Source of the DNA: CAZAGD01 sp049699975
GTDB lineage: Bacteria; Desulfobacterota; SM23-61
Assembly: GCA_049699975.1 (NCBI GenBank)
Contig: JBNAWB010000072.1
Coordinates: 1 to 15,811, forward strand
DNA length: 15,811 nt
Direction: 5' to 3'
The notes under the pieces are model-generated. The model was not told where the DNA came from. It did no database searches and worked only from the letters and a program-made list of their open reading frames with translations. Below are positions 1 to 6,394 of the stretch, piece after piece. A program made the position numbers and the translations under genes. The stretch's first letter is position 1, and every line of letters begins with the position of its first letter.

Positions 1-220
1 CCTTTAGGGCTTGCCGAAAATGCGGCCAGAGATGAACCCTTGCCCTACAATTCCTTTAGGTCATTACGCGGGAGCGTAGGTCGATGCGACCCACACTGCG
101 CTCGCCATGACGAAAAGAGGATTGCGCTAAGGCCTCTAAAGGGGATAATGTGGGGGATGATTTTGGGTGCGGCTCTGCCGCGCTGTGATCTCTGGGCCCT
201 CTGTGGTAAAAAATAAAGTT
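1..220. other. Intergenic region built of degenerate dispersed repeats
   Basis: No gene is supported here. The octamer CCTTTAGG occurs at 1-8 and 53-60. Bases 34-50 carry CCCTTGCCCTACAATT, the reverse complement of one arm of the hairpin repeat at 7756-7790. Bases 60-111 form a palindromic element described separately. One frame stays open from base 1 to a TAA at 214-216, but its translation runs through the repeats and resembles no protein family, so I do not call it. I see no convincing promoter or terminator for korB. The catalytic alpha-subunit gene that usually precedes korB is not visible; if present it lies to the left of the window. Confidence 0.6.
60..111. repeat. Degenerate palindromic intergenic element
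   Basis: The ends are imperfect inverted repeats: GTCATTACGCGGGAGCG on the left and CGCTCGCCATGAC on the right. Inside is a tight hairpin with arms GTAGGTCG (76-83) and CGACCCAC (87-94), loop ATG and one mismatch. The outer ends resemble the widespread bacterial palindromic repeats that begin GTCATTGCGAG and end CTCGCAATGAC. That resemblance is from memory and is inference. The element is decayed and has no transposase. Confidence 0.5.
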
Positions 221-1054
221 ATGCATCCTTTAGCGGAAAAATATATAAGAAAAGAAGCGTTGCCTTTAATTTTCTGCCCAGGTTGCGGCGATGGAACTGT
301 TTTGAATGTCTTTCTGCGGGCAGTGGAAGAAATGGGTATTTTCCGGGAACTGGCTTTGGTGGGCGGAATTGGATGTTCGGGGTGGTTGCCTACTTACCTA
401 AGGGCGGATGTTTTGCACGTGCTTCACGGGCGAGCGATTCCCTTTGCCACTGGATTAAAACTTACTGACCCGCGGAGAAAAGTAGTAGTCTTTACCGGTG
501 ATGGTGATGGGGTGGGCATTGGTGGGAATCACTTTATCCACGGAGCTCGCCGAAATATTGATCTAACGGTGATCATGCTCAATAATGGAATTTATGGTAT
601 GACCGGTGGGCAAGTAGCCCCGACCACACCTCAGCAGGGCAAAACGCAGACTTCACCCTATGGCAATCTGGAATATCCCTTCGATGTTTGCGAATTGGCC
701 CGCGCGGCTGGAGCCACTTATGTGGCCCGTTGGACAACAGCTCACCCATATCAATTATTGAAAACGATCAAAGAAGGAATTAGCCATGAGGGCTTTTCTT
801 TCATTGAAGTTCTCAGTCAATGCCCCACGCAAGCGGGCAGGTATATGGAGGGCACCAGTGACCCGGCGGAGCTGTTGTCTATAATTAAAAAAAGGACCGT
901 ACCTGTAGAGCGGGCCCGAGAGATGAGTCCAGCAGATTTAAAAGAAAAGATAATTGTGGGCAAATTATTTCAGACTACGGAAAAGAAGGAGTTCAGCAAA
1001 GCAATCTATGAAATTTTGTCAACCACCCCCGACCGAACCCAGAATATTGATTGA
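221..1054 (+). CDS. korB: 2-oxoglutarate-type 2-oxoacid:ferredoxin oxidoreductase, beta subunit
   Basis: This is the thiamine-diphosphate-binding half of an OFOR, which decarboxylates a 2-oxoacid to acyl-CoA and reduces ferredoxin in the cytosol. The 277-residue protein has the family features in order: CPGC (Cys19/Cys22) for the [4Fe-4S] cluster, GIGCS at 49-53, the ThDP/Mg motif GDGDG at 93-97, and NNGIYGMTGGQ at 121-131. The last motif and the later FSFIEVLSQCPTQ are typical of KorB-type rather than PorB-type beta subunits. The ATG at 221 is chosen because homologues begin a few residues before the conserved KY-R...CPGC block. A GTG at 167 in the same frame would add 18 unrelated residues read from repeat-like DNA. 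No good ribosome binding site precedes 221. The gene heads korB-korD-korC and overlaps korD by 47 bases. Substrate preference (2-oxoglutarate or a related acid) is inferred from family only. Confidence 0.9.
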   Translation: MHPLAEKYIRKEALPLIFCPGCGDGTVLNVFLRAVEEMGIFRELALVGGIGCSGWLPTYLRADVLHVLHGRAIPFATGLKLTDPRRKVVVFTGDGDGVGIGGNHFIHGARRNIDLTVIMLNNGIYGMTGGQVAPTTPQQGKTQTSPYGNLEYPFDVCELARAAGATYVARWTTAHPYQLLKTIKEGISHEGFSFIEVLSQCPTQAGRYMEGTSDPAELLSIIKKRTVPVERAREMSPADLKEKIIVGKLFQTTEKKEFSKAIYEILSTTPDRTQNID

Positions 1055-1247
1055 TGAGGATTTTTGTAAAGGCTGTCAATTGTGTATCCGGGTCTGCCCT
1101 CGGCAAGTTTTGACCATGGGAAAAAGGCGCAACCGCGCCGGCTATTTGCTTCCAGAGATTAAGGAAGGGAGTAAATGTTCGGCTTGTTTACTCTGTGAGC
1201 TTACCTGCCCTGATTTAGCCCTGACTGTGGAGAAAGGAGAAGAATGA
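1008..1247 (+). CDS. korD: Ferredoxin-like delta subunit with two [4Fe-4S] clusters
   Basis: This 79-residue protein carries two complete CxxCxxCxxxCP motifs, C20-C23-C26-C30 and C57-C60-C63-C67, the classic two-cluster ferredoxin fold. It would carry electrons from the ThDP site of the OFOR to external ferredoxin. The ATG at 1008 is preferred over the GTG at 954: it has AAGGAG upstream (986-991, somewhat distant), and the extra residues from 954 only translate the out-of-frame end of korB. It overlaps korB by 47 bases and korC by four (ATGA at 1244-1247), so the three genes are probably translationally coupled. In many kor operons the ferredoxin gene comes first; here it sits between beta and gamma. 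It could also be called a free ferredoxin, but its position makes a subunit likely. Confidence 0.85.
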   Translation: MKFCQPPPTEPRILIDEDFCKGCQLCIRVCPRQVLTMGKRRNRAGYLLPEIKEGSKCSACLLCELTCPDLALTVEKGEE

Positions 1248-1801
1248 GGAGAGAAGTACGGATTGCTGGTTTTGGCGGGCAAGGCGTGGTGACGATGGGC
1301 ACTATCTTAGCTGTAGCCGCAGGAGTGCACGAGAATTTGGAAGTGGCGCAAACTCAGAGTTATGGGCCAGAGGCCCGCGGCGGAGCCTGCCGCTCGGATG
1401 TAATTATCAGCAACGAACCAATCGATTACCCCAAACCTCTGCACTTAGACTTATTCATCGCCTTATCTCCGGCTGCCCTCAAGCAATACTGGGCCGAGGT
1501 GCAAGGAGGAAAAACGTGGGTATTAGTGGATAGCACATTAATCACTGATGTCCCAGCCCATTCTCCACCCGTAATCGGTATTGAAGCGACGCGGATAGCG
1601 GAAGAAGAATTTAGAAACCGCTTAGTAGCCAATATGATTATGTTAGGCGCCATGGCGGCTTTGACGGGATGGGTGAGTCTGGCCGCCTTAGAGAAGACCA
1701 TAACCGAAAGGATGCCTTCCGGAAATCTGGAAAAAAGCCAACAAGCATTAAGAAGGGGGTTCGCTTTAGGAGCTAATCTAAAAGAGCAGAGGACAAATTA
1801 G
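1244..1801 (+). CDS. korC: 2-oxoacid:ferredoxin oxidoreductase, gamma subunit (KorC type)
   Basis: This 185-residue protein is the gamma domain of an OFOR (pyruvate/ketoisovalerate oxidoreductase gamma family), which in the complex helps bind coenzyme A. The diagnostic features are the N-terminal GFGGQGVV at about residues 9-16 and TQSYGPEARGG at about 37-47, followed by a SDVIIS stretch; this combination is characteristic of KorC. The length is normal. The start overlaps the korD stop as ATGA, and the preceding AGAAAGGAGAAG provides the ribosome binding site. The gene ends at 1801, and only three bases later a broken sucD fragment begins. That suggests the operon once continued into succinyl-CoA synthetase genes. 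Confidence 0.9.
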   Translation: MRREVRIAGFGGQGVVTMGTILAVAAGVHENLEVAQTQSYGPEARGGACRSDVIISNEPIDYPKPLHLDLFIALSPAALKQYWAEVQGGKTWVLVDSTLITDVPAHSPPVIGIEATRIAEEEFRNRLVANMIMLGAMAALTGWVSLAALEKTITERMPSGNLEKSQQALRRGFALGANLKEQRTN

Positions 1802-1804
1802 TTT

Positions 1805-2083
1805 ATGCGCCTGTTGGAATATGTTGGGGGTCAGATGGAAGAAGAGGCCGCCGTATATTTGCGCGAAACTAATTTCCCCAAGCCTCTCTTCGCTTTTATT
1901 GCCGGCTAATCAGCTCCGCCAGGAAAAAGAATGGGCCATGCGGGAGCTATCTTAGAAAAAAATACCCGCCAGGCGCGGCAGAAAATGAAATTTTTGGCCC
2001 CACACGGCATAAGAGTTGCTCAGCGGGTAGAAGAATTAAATGATTTAATTTCTCAGGCCAAGGCTCAGGGTCTGTTGTTTTAG
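1805..2083 (+). pseudogene. sucD: Truncated, nonsense-interrupted succinyl-CoA synthetase alpha (sucD) remnant
   Basis: Read in one frame from ATG 1805 to TAG 2081-2083, this gives 92 codons with one internal TAA at 1907-1909. The translation matches the C-terminal third of SucD: a segment resembling GG-MEEEAA, then KPLFAFIAG, the TAA, then SAPPGKRMGHAGAI and a helical tail ending in VEELNDLI. The RMGHAGAI part contains the histidine that is phosphorylated in SucD, so the identity is solid by motif. The N-terminal CoA-binding domain (about two thirds of the roughly 290-residue family length) is missing, and the stop falls at the position between IAG and the APPGKR loop. No frameshift is needed. 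No SucC (ATP-grasp beta subunit) gene is nearby. It is most likely a deletion remnant of a sucD gene once co-transcribed with kor; stop-codon readthrough could not restore a whole enzyme. Confidence 0.85.
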
Positions 2084-2163
2084 TAATAGACCGCCATACC
2101 TTCCTTACAAGCAATCTTCCTATTTGATAAAATCAAAAAAATTTTAATATGGCAAAAATTTGC

Positions 2164-2190
2164 TTGACACCCGATATAGGGTGTAATAAT
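2164..2190 (+). promoter_or_regulatory. Promoter with embedded palindromic operator upstream of the XRE-cupin gene
   Basis: A perfect -35 hexamer TTGACA lies at 2164-2169, and a -10-like AATAAT at 2185-2190 is 15 bases away, preceded by A/T-rich DNA that could act as an UP element. An 18-base palindrome, ACACCC-GATATA-GGGTGT (2167-2184), overlaps the -35 box and fills the spacer. Protein bound there would block RNA polymerase. The immediate downstream gene is an HTH regulator, so autorepression is the simplest reading. I saw no second copy of this palindrome upstream of the other genes in the window. Confidence 0.65.
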
Positions 2191-2203
2191 TTAGAGGAAA
2201 ATT

Positions 2204-2821
2204 TTGAGGAAGAAAAGTAGAGGAACTTTCTTGGATATAGAAGTTGAAGTTCAAAAGTTAAAGCTGGGCGAAAAAATCAAAAACTTACGCCTGCAGAAAC
2301 GTTTAACTCTGCGGCAGGTTTCGGGGAAAACGGGCCTTTCTATTCCGCTGCTCTCGCAAATTGAAAATAATGCGGTCTCGCCACCCGTAGCTACTCTCCT
2401 GAAAATAGCCAAAGCCTTGGAAGTGAGCATCGGCTATTTCTTCCGGGAAGAAGGAGCGGCAGATCGAGTGGCGGTAGTGCGGAAAGATGAACGGCAGAGA
2501 GTGTTTCGTCCCCTGCATACCAAACACGGGGAAGGTGGCTACAATTATGAAGCCCTGGCTTATACGCGCAATGCGAAGCATATGGAGCCCTTCTTAGTAG
2601 AATTTGAACCGCGCCAGAAAGAAGAGCTAACCTTTTTGAACCATCGCGGCGAAGAGTTTGTTTTTCTTTTTAAGGGGAAATTAGCCTTTTATGCGCAGGA
2701 AAGAGAGATCGTGCTCGGGCCAGGGGATAGCCTCTACTTCGATGCTGATGTACCGCATGCTTTTCGCGCCCTGCAAGGCAAGAAGGCCCAAGCCATTGTG
2801 GTCGTTTATGGAGAGGAATAA
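2204..2821 (+). CDS. XRE-family transcriptional regulator with C-terminal cupin sensor domain
   Basis: This 205-residue protein has an N-terminal lambda-Cro-type helix-turn-helix at about residues 20-76 (LRQVSGKTGLS, LSQIENN) and a C-terminal cupin_2 barrel at about 125-202. The domain order is that of XRE-cupin regulators, which sense a small ligand and control adjacent metabolic genes. Cupin motif 1 reads LNHRGEEF. The first metal histidine seen in many cupins is replaced by Leu145, while His147, Glu151 and His185 (in the later DVPHAF) remain. The TTG start at 2204 has AGAGGA five bases upstream. A second TTG at 2231, also preceded by AGAGGA, is a possible alternative that would drop nine residues. 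The gene is first in an operon with the second OFOR, 29 bases before the gamma subunit, so it probably regulates that enzyme and itself through the palindrome at 2167-2184. The ligand is unknown. Confidence 0.85.
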   Translation: MRKKSRGTFLDIEVEVQKLKLGEKIKNLRLQKRLTLRQVSGKTGLSIPLLSQIENNAVSPPVATLLKIAKALEVSIGYFFREEGAADRVAVVRKDERQRVFRPLHTKHGEGGYNYEALAYTRNAKHMEPFLVEFEPRQKEELTFLNHRGEEFVFLFKGKLAFYAQEREIVLGPGDSLYFDADVPHAFRALQGKKAQAIVVVYGEE

Positions 2822-2850
2822 AAAAGGGGATAGGTATAAGGAGAGCATAG

Positions 2851-3435
2851 ATGATAGAGATTAGAATCCATGGTCGAGGTGGGCAGGGAGCTGTGATCGC
2901 TTCGGAAGTTTTGGCTTCCGCTTTTTTTCGTGAAGGGAAATTTGTCCAGGCTTTTCCTGCTTTTGGCGTGGAGCGCCGAGGTGCGCCGGTAATGGCCTTT
3001 ACCCGCGTGGATGACCAGCCGATTAGGATTCGCCATTTCATTTATGAGCCGGATCACGTGATCATCCTCGATCCCACTTTAATCGAGAGCACCAAGGTTG
3101 ATTCGGGGTTGAAGGAGAAAGGATGGATAGTGATCAATACAGATCGGCCGCCCCAATCTTTTTCTAAATTTTCCCGCTTCCGGATCGCCGTAGTGGATGC
3201 CAGTCGGATTGCCCTGGAATATAAATTAGGCTCGCCGACAGCTCCCATAGTTAATACAGCTATTCTTGGGGCTTTTGCGAAAGCCACCGGCTTGGTCTCC
3301 ATAGATTCCATAATTGAAGCTATGAAAGAATTTGTGCCTGCAAATAAAGCGGGGAATGCCGCGGCCATCAAGGAGGCCTTTACCAAAACAATTACTATCA
3401 GCAATTGGCCGCAGATGGCCCCAGCATCTCTTTGA
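2851..3435 (+). CDS. porC: Pyruvate-type 2-oxoacid oxidoreductase, gamma subunit
   Basis: This 194-residue protein belongs to the POR/VOR gamma family. The N-terminal HGRGGQGAV motif (about residues 7-15), the AFPAFGVERRGAPV block (about 39-52) and the NTAILGAFAKATG block near residue 130 are typical of four-subunit pyruvate, ketoisovalerate or phenylglyoxylate oxidoreductases, and differ from the KorC signature at 1244-1801. It starts at ATG 2851 with AAGGAG seven bases upstream. The following gene begins 29 bases after its stop (ATG 3465). It would form a complex with the products of 3465-7253. The exact substrate cannot be told from the gamma subunit. Confidence 0.9.
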   Translation: MIEIRIHGRGGQGAVIASEVLASAFFREGKFVQAFPAFGVERRGAPVMAFTRVDDQPIRIRHFIYEPDHVIILDPTLIESTKVDSGLKEKGWIVINTDRPPQSFSKFSRFRIAVVDASRIALEYKLGSPTAPIVNTAILGAFAKATGLVSIDSIIEAMKEFVPANKAGNAAAIKEAFTKTITISNWPQMAPASL

Positions 3436-3464
3436 ACAGATTTTTAAATTATGAAGGAGTCAGT

Positions 3465-5225
3465 ATGTCTCAGCAGATAATTTTTAAGCATGTGGAAGAA
3501 ATGCCTTATATGTCGATCTCCTTGGGTTCCATGGAGTGGAATAAGACGGGAACTTGGCGGTATCTGCGCCCACGCTTTGAAAATAAAATGTCTCCTTGTA
3601 TTGAGGGCTGCCCCGCTGGCCAAGATATTGAGCGCGCCATGGTTCTATTGGGCAAAGGTAAATACCAGGAAGCCTGGGAGTTGTTTAAAGAAGAGAATCC
3701 TTTGGTAGGCGTCTGCGGACGCGTGTGTTTTCACCCATGCGAATCAGCTTGTAACCGCGGGGAATTTGATGAACCAGTCTCTATCAATGCCCTGGAGCGT
3801 TTCCTGGCTGATACGGCGGCGAAGCAAGGATGGAGGGTGAAGAAGAGAATAGAGGAGGGGAAGACCAAAAAGAAAGTAGCAGTCGTAGGCTCTGGTCCCA
3901 GCGGTCTAACTTGTGCCTACCATTTAGCCCGCTTGGGATATGAAGTAACTATTTATGAAGCCTTGCCCGTATTGGGGGGCATGCTCCGGGTGGGTATTCC
4001 TGAATATCGTCTGCCCAAGAAGGCTTTGGAAGAAGAAATTGATCAAATTCTTGAGCTGGGCGTGAAAGTGGAGATGAATTGTCGTTTAGGGAATGATCTG
4101 TCCTGGGAAGATTTGCAAAAATACGAAGCCATCTACTTGGCTATGGGAAATCATAAGAGCAAAAAGTTAGATATTCCGGGAGAAGATTTACCAGGAGTCA
4201 TGAGTGGCTTGGATTTTTTGCGGGAAATCAGCTTGGGGAAAAAGATAGCTATGGGCAAAAGGGTGGCCATCATTGGCGGGGGCAATACTGCAATTGATGC
4301 CGCCCGTTCAGCTTTGCGCCTGGGAGCCAAGCCGATTATTCTTTACCGGCGCACCCAAGAAGAGATGCCGGCTTGGGCCAGCGAGGTGCAGGAAGCCGAA
4401 GAAGAAGGAGTGGAGATTTCCTACTTAGTTTCTCCGGTGCGTATCTGGGGCGAGAATGGAAAGGTCAACAGACTGGAGTGTGTGAAGAATCGTCTGGGCC
4501 CGCCAGACGAAGATGGTCGGCGTCGGCCAATGGAAATCAAGGGGTCAAACTTTTCCATCGCGGTGGATCAAGTAATTCGGGCGATTGGCGAAGAAGCTGA
4601 GCTGCAGGGGTTACCCAAAAACTTGGGTATTAAAGATGGATTGATTATCATCGATGAAAGAGGCGGGACGAAGCTTAAAAAAGTTTTTGCCGGAGGGGAT
4701 ATTACGGCGCAACCGCGTACCGTGGCCCACGCTGTTGGAGCAGGAAAGAGGGCAGCCATCTTTATTGATTGCTTTTTAAAGAATAAAAAATGGGAAGGGC
4801 TTATAGATGATCTGCGCTTAGGGGAAAAAGGCAGTTTGTCCATGAGGCGCTATAGGCAAGAAGAAAAAGACCGAGAGCCCATCAGCAACAAGACTGTGCG
4901 CCTGCGGGATTTAAACCTTGATTATTTTACCTTCCAAAAGCGCAGCAAAATGCCCAAACTCAAAGTGCAGCAGCGGATTGGTTCTTTTGCCGAAGTTAAT
5001 TTGGGGTTTAGCGAAGAAACCGCCCTTAGTGAGGCCCTTAGATGCTTTAACTGTGGGGTATGCAATTTATGCGATAATTGTTACATCTTCTGCCCTGATG
5101 TGGCCATCCGCAAGGATGCCCAAACTGGCCAGAATATAATTGATTATGATTACTGCAAAGGCTGCGGCATCTGCGTAGCCGAGTGTCCGCGCCATGCCTT
5201 AGTCATGGAGGAAGAAGGAAGATGA
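3465..5225 (+). CDS. Composite NAD(P)H/FAD iron-sulfur flavoprotein and ferredoxin subunit (GltD-like fused to PorD-like)
   Basis: This 586-residue protein joins three parts. Residues 1-40 hold an arm with NKTGTWRYLRP (26-36), which resembles the N terminus of PorD delta subunits. Residues 45-445 are GltD-like: a Cys-rich Fe-S domain (C45, C49, C84, C88, C92, C96), an FAD site GSGPSG (142-147), a dinucleotide site GGGNTA (271-276), YRRTQEEMPA (294-303) and AGGD (409-412). Residues 527-574 are ferredoxin-like: CNLCDNCYIFCP (C533-C536-C539-C543, with extra C527 and C530) and CKGCGICVAECP (C564-C567-C570-C574). It likely moves electrons between the OFOR and NAD(P)H. The architecture recalls DsrL and the FAD-containing, NAD-reducing phenylglyoxylate oxidoreductase of Azoarcus; that comparison is from memory. 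ATG 3465 has AAGGAG five bases upstream. An earlier in-frame start at 3405 lies inside the gamma gene and lacks family support. The stop overlaps the alpha gene as ATGA. Confidence 0.9.
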   Translation: MSQQIIFKHVEEMPYMSISLGSMEWNKTGTWRYLRPRFENKMSPCIEGCPAGQDIERAMVLLGKGKYQEAWELFKEENPLVGVCGRVCFHPCESACNRGEFDEPVSINALERFLADTAAKQGWRVKKRIEEGKTKKKVAVVGSGPSGLTCAYHLARLGYEVTIYEALPVLGGMLRVGIPEYRLPKKALEEEIDQILELGVKVEMNCRLGNDLSWEDLQKYEAIYLAMGNHKSKKLDIPGEDLPGVMSGLDFLREISLGKKIAMGKRVAIIGGGNTAIDAARSALRLGAKPIILYRRTQEEMPAWASEVQEAEEEGVEISYLVSPVRIWGENGKVNRLECVKNRLGPPDEDGRRRPMEIKGSNFSIAVDQVIRAIGEEAELQGLPKNLGIKDGLIIIDERGGTKLKKVFAGGDITAQPRTVAHAVGAGKRAAIFIDCFLKNKKWEGLIDDLRLGEKGSLSMRRYRQEEKDREPISNKTVRLRDLNLDYFTFQKRSKMPKLKVQQRIGSFAEVNLGFSEETALSEALRCFNCGVCNLCDNCYIFCPDVAIRKDAQTGQNIIDYDYCKGCGICVAECPRHALVMEEEGR

Positions 5226-6394
5226 AGAAAATCATGGTGGGAAACCACGCTGTTTCTTGGGGAGTCATGTTGGCCCGGGCTGAGGTAATATCTGCCTATC
5301 CCATTACGCCCCAGACGACGATCGTTGAAGAGCTTTCCGTGCTTTGTGCCGACGGCCGACTGAACGCCAAATTCATTCCCGTTGAGTCAGAACACTCGGC
5401 CATGGCTTGTTGTATAGGAGCTGCGGCAACGGGAGTGCGTACCTTTACGGCCACTTCTTCGCAAGGGTTGGCTTTGATGCATGAAATGTTACACTGGGCC
5501 AGCGGGGCCAGACTACCCATTGTCATGGCTAATGTGAGCCGAGCTTTAGGATCCCCGTTTAATATTTGGGGAGAACAGAGTGATAGCTTAGCTCAAAGGG
5601 ATACTGGTTGGCTGCAGATCTACTGCGAAAGTAACCAGGAAGTGCTGGATACGGTCATCCAGGCTTTCAAAATAGCGGAGAGGGTATATTTGCCAGTTAT
5701 GTTAGTGCTCGATGCTTTTATCCTTTCTCATACGGCTGAGCCAGTCGATATCCCCGAACAGGAAGTGATCGATTTCTTTTTGCCCCCCTATCGACCGCAA
5801 TGGCGATTAGATCCCCAAGACCCGCGCACTTTCAGCTGCGTAGCCACCCCGGATTATTTCATGGAATTCCGCTATAAAATGCATCAGGCCATGTTGGCCA
5901 GCAAAGAAGTCTGCCGCCAGGTCGACGAAGAGTTTGGCCGCCTTCTCAACCGCCAATATGGATTGATCGAACCTTACTATTGTGAAGATGCGGAAGTGAT
6001 TTTAATCACGGCTGGGTCAGTGACCAGCACGGCTCGGGTGGCCATTGATGAACTGCGCCAGGAAGGTCACAAAGTTGGTTTATTGAAGCTGCGTCTCTTT
6101 CGGCCGTTTCCTAAAGAAGAAATTAAAGAAATCGTAAAAAATGCCGAAAAGTTAGCCGTCCTTGACCGAAATCTTTCCGCAGGAATAGGAGGAATTTTTG
6201 CTCAGGAGATGCGGGCGGCTTTGGCCAATTGGGAGAACCATCCTATGGTATATAGTTATATTGCCGGTTTAGGAGGGAGAGATGTAACCTTGCCGGCGAT
6301 AAAAGAGGTGCTTCATCGTACCAGCCAGCTTGCCCAACCTCCGGTCGAAAGTCTTTGGGTGGGTTTGCGCGGGAAAGGAGTTGTGGATGATTGA
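5222..6394 (+). CDS. porA: Pyruvate-type 2-oxoacid oxidoreductase, alpha subunit
   Basis: This 390-residue alpha subunit of a four-subunit OFOR pairs with the beta subunit to complete the thiamine diphosphate site. Motifs include YPITPQT (26-32), PVESEHSA (53-60), and TATSSQGLALMHE (76-88), followed by the NIWGEQSDSLAQRDTGW region that is strongly conserved in PorA. The C-terminal part (about residues 255-370) is the transketolase-C-like domain with LRLFRPFP. The length is normal for the family. The ATG at 5222 overlaps the preceding stop as ATGA with AGGAAG upstream; an earlier in-frame ATG at 5183 is internal to the flavoprotein gene and unlikely. It overlaps the beta gene by eight bases. 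No residue visible here decides between pyruvate, branched-chain or aromatic 2-oxoacids. Confidence 0.93.
   Translation: MKKIMVGNHAVSWGVMLARAEVISAYPITPQTTIVEELSVLCADGRLNAKFIPVESEHSAMACCIGAAATGVRTFTATSSQGLALMHEMLHWASGARLPIVMANVSRALGSPFNIWGEQSDSLAQRDTGWLQIYCESNQEVLDTVIQAFKIAERVYLPVMLVLDAFILSHTAEPVDIPEQEVIDFFLPPYRPQWRLDPQDPRTFSCVATPDYFMEFRYKMHQAMLASKEVCRQVDEEFGRLLNRQYGLIEPYYCEDAEVILITAGSVTSTARVAIDELRQEGHKVGLLKLRLFRPFPKEEIKEIVKNAEKLAVLDRNLSAGIGGIFAQEMRAALANWENHPMVYSYIAGLGGRDVTLPAIKEVLHRTSQLAQPPVESLWVGLRGKGVVDD

Noticed and set aside
1..216. A frame open from the window edge to TAA 214-216, which could be the end of an upstream gene such as korA.
   Set aside because: The translation runs through the repeat elements, is rich in Arg, Cys and Pro, and shows no resemblance to a KorA C terminus or any family I know.
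954..1007. Longer start for the KorD ferredoxin.
   Set aside because: The extra residues are an out-of-frame reading of the korB 3' end, while ATG 1008 has AAGGAG upstream and gives a normal ferredoxin length.
2123..2137. TTTGAT-AAA-ATCAAA as a terminator between the sucD remnant and the regulator.
   Set aside because: It is a six-pair A/T-only stem with no U-run on the coding strand after it; too weak to call. The A-rich run is better explained as upstream DNA of the promoter at 2164.
2670..3057. Minus-strand open frames across the regulator/gamma junction.
   Set aside because: They are antisense shadows of two well-supported genes, without ribosome sites or family motifs.
3405..3464. Longer N terminus for the flavoprotein subunit starting inside the gamma gene.
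   Set aside because: ATG 3465 has a well-spaced AAGGAG, and the added 20 residues have no family support.
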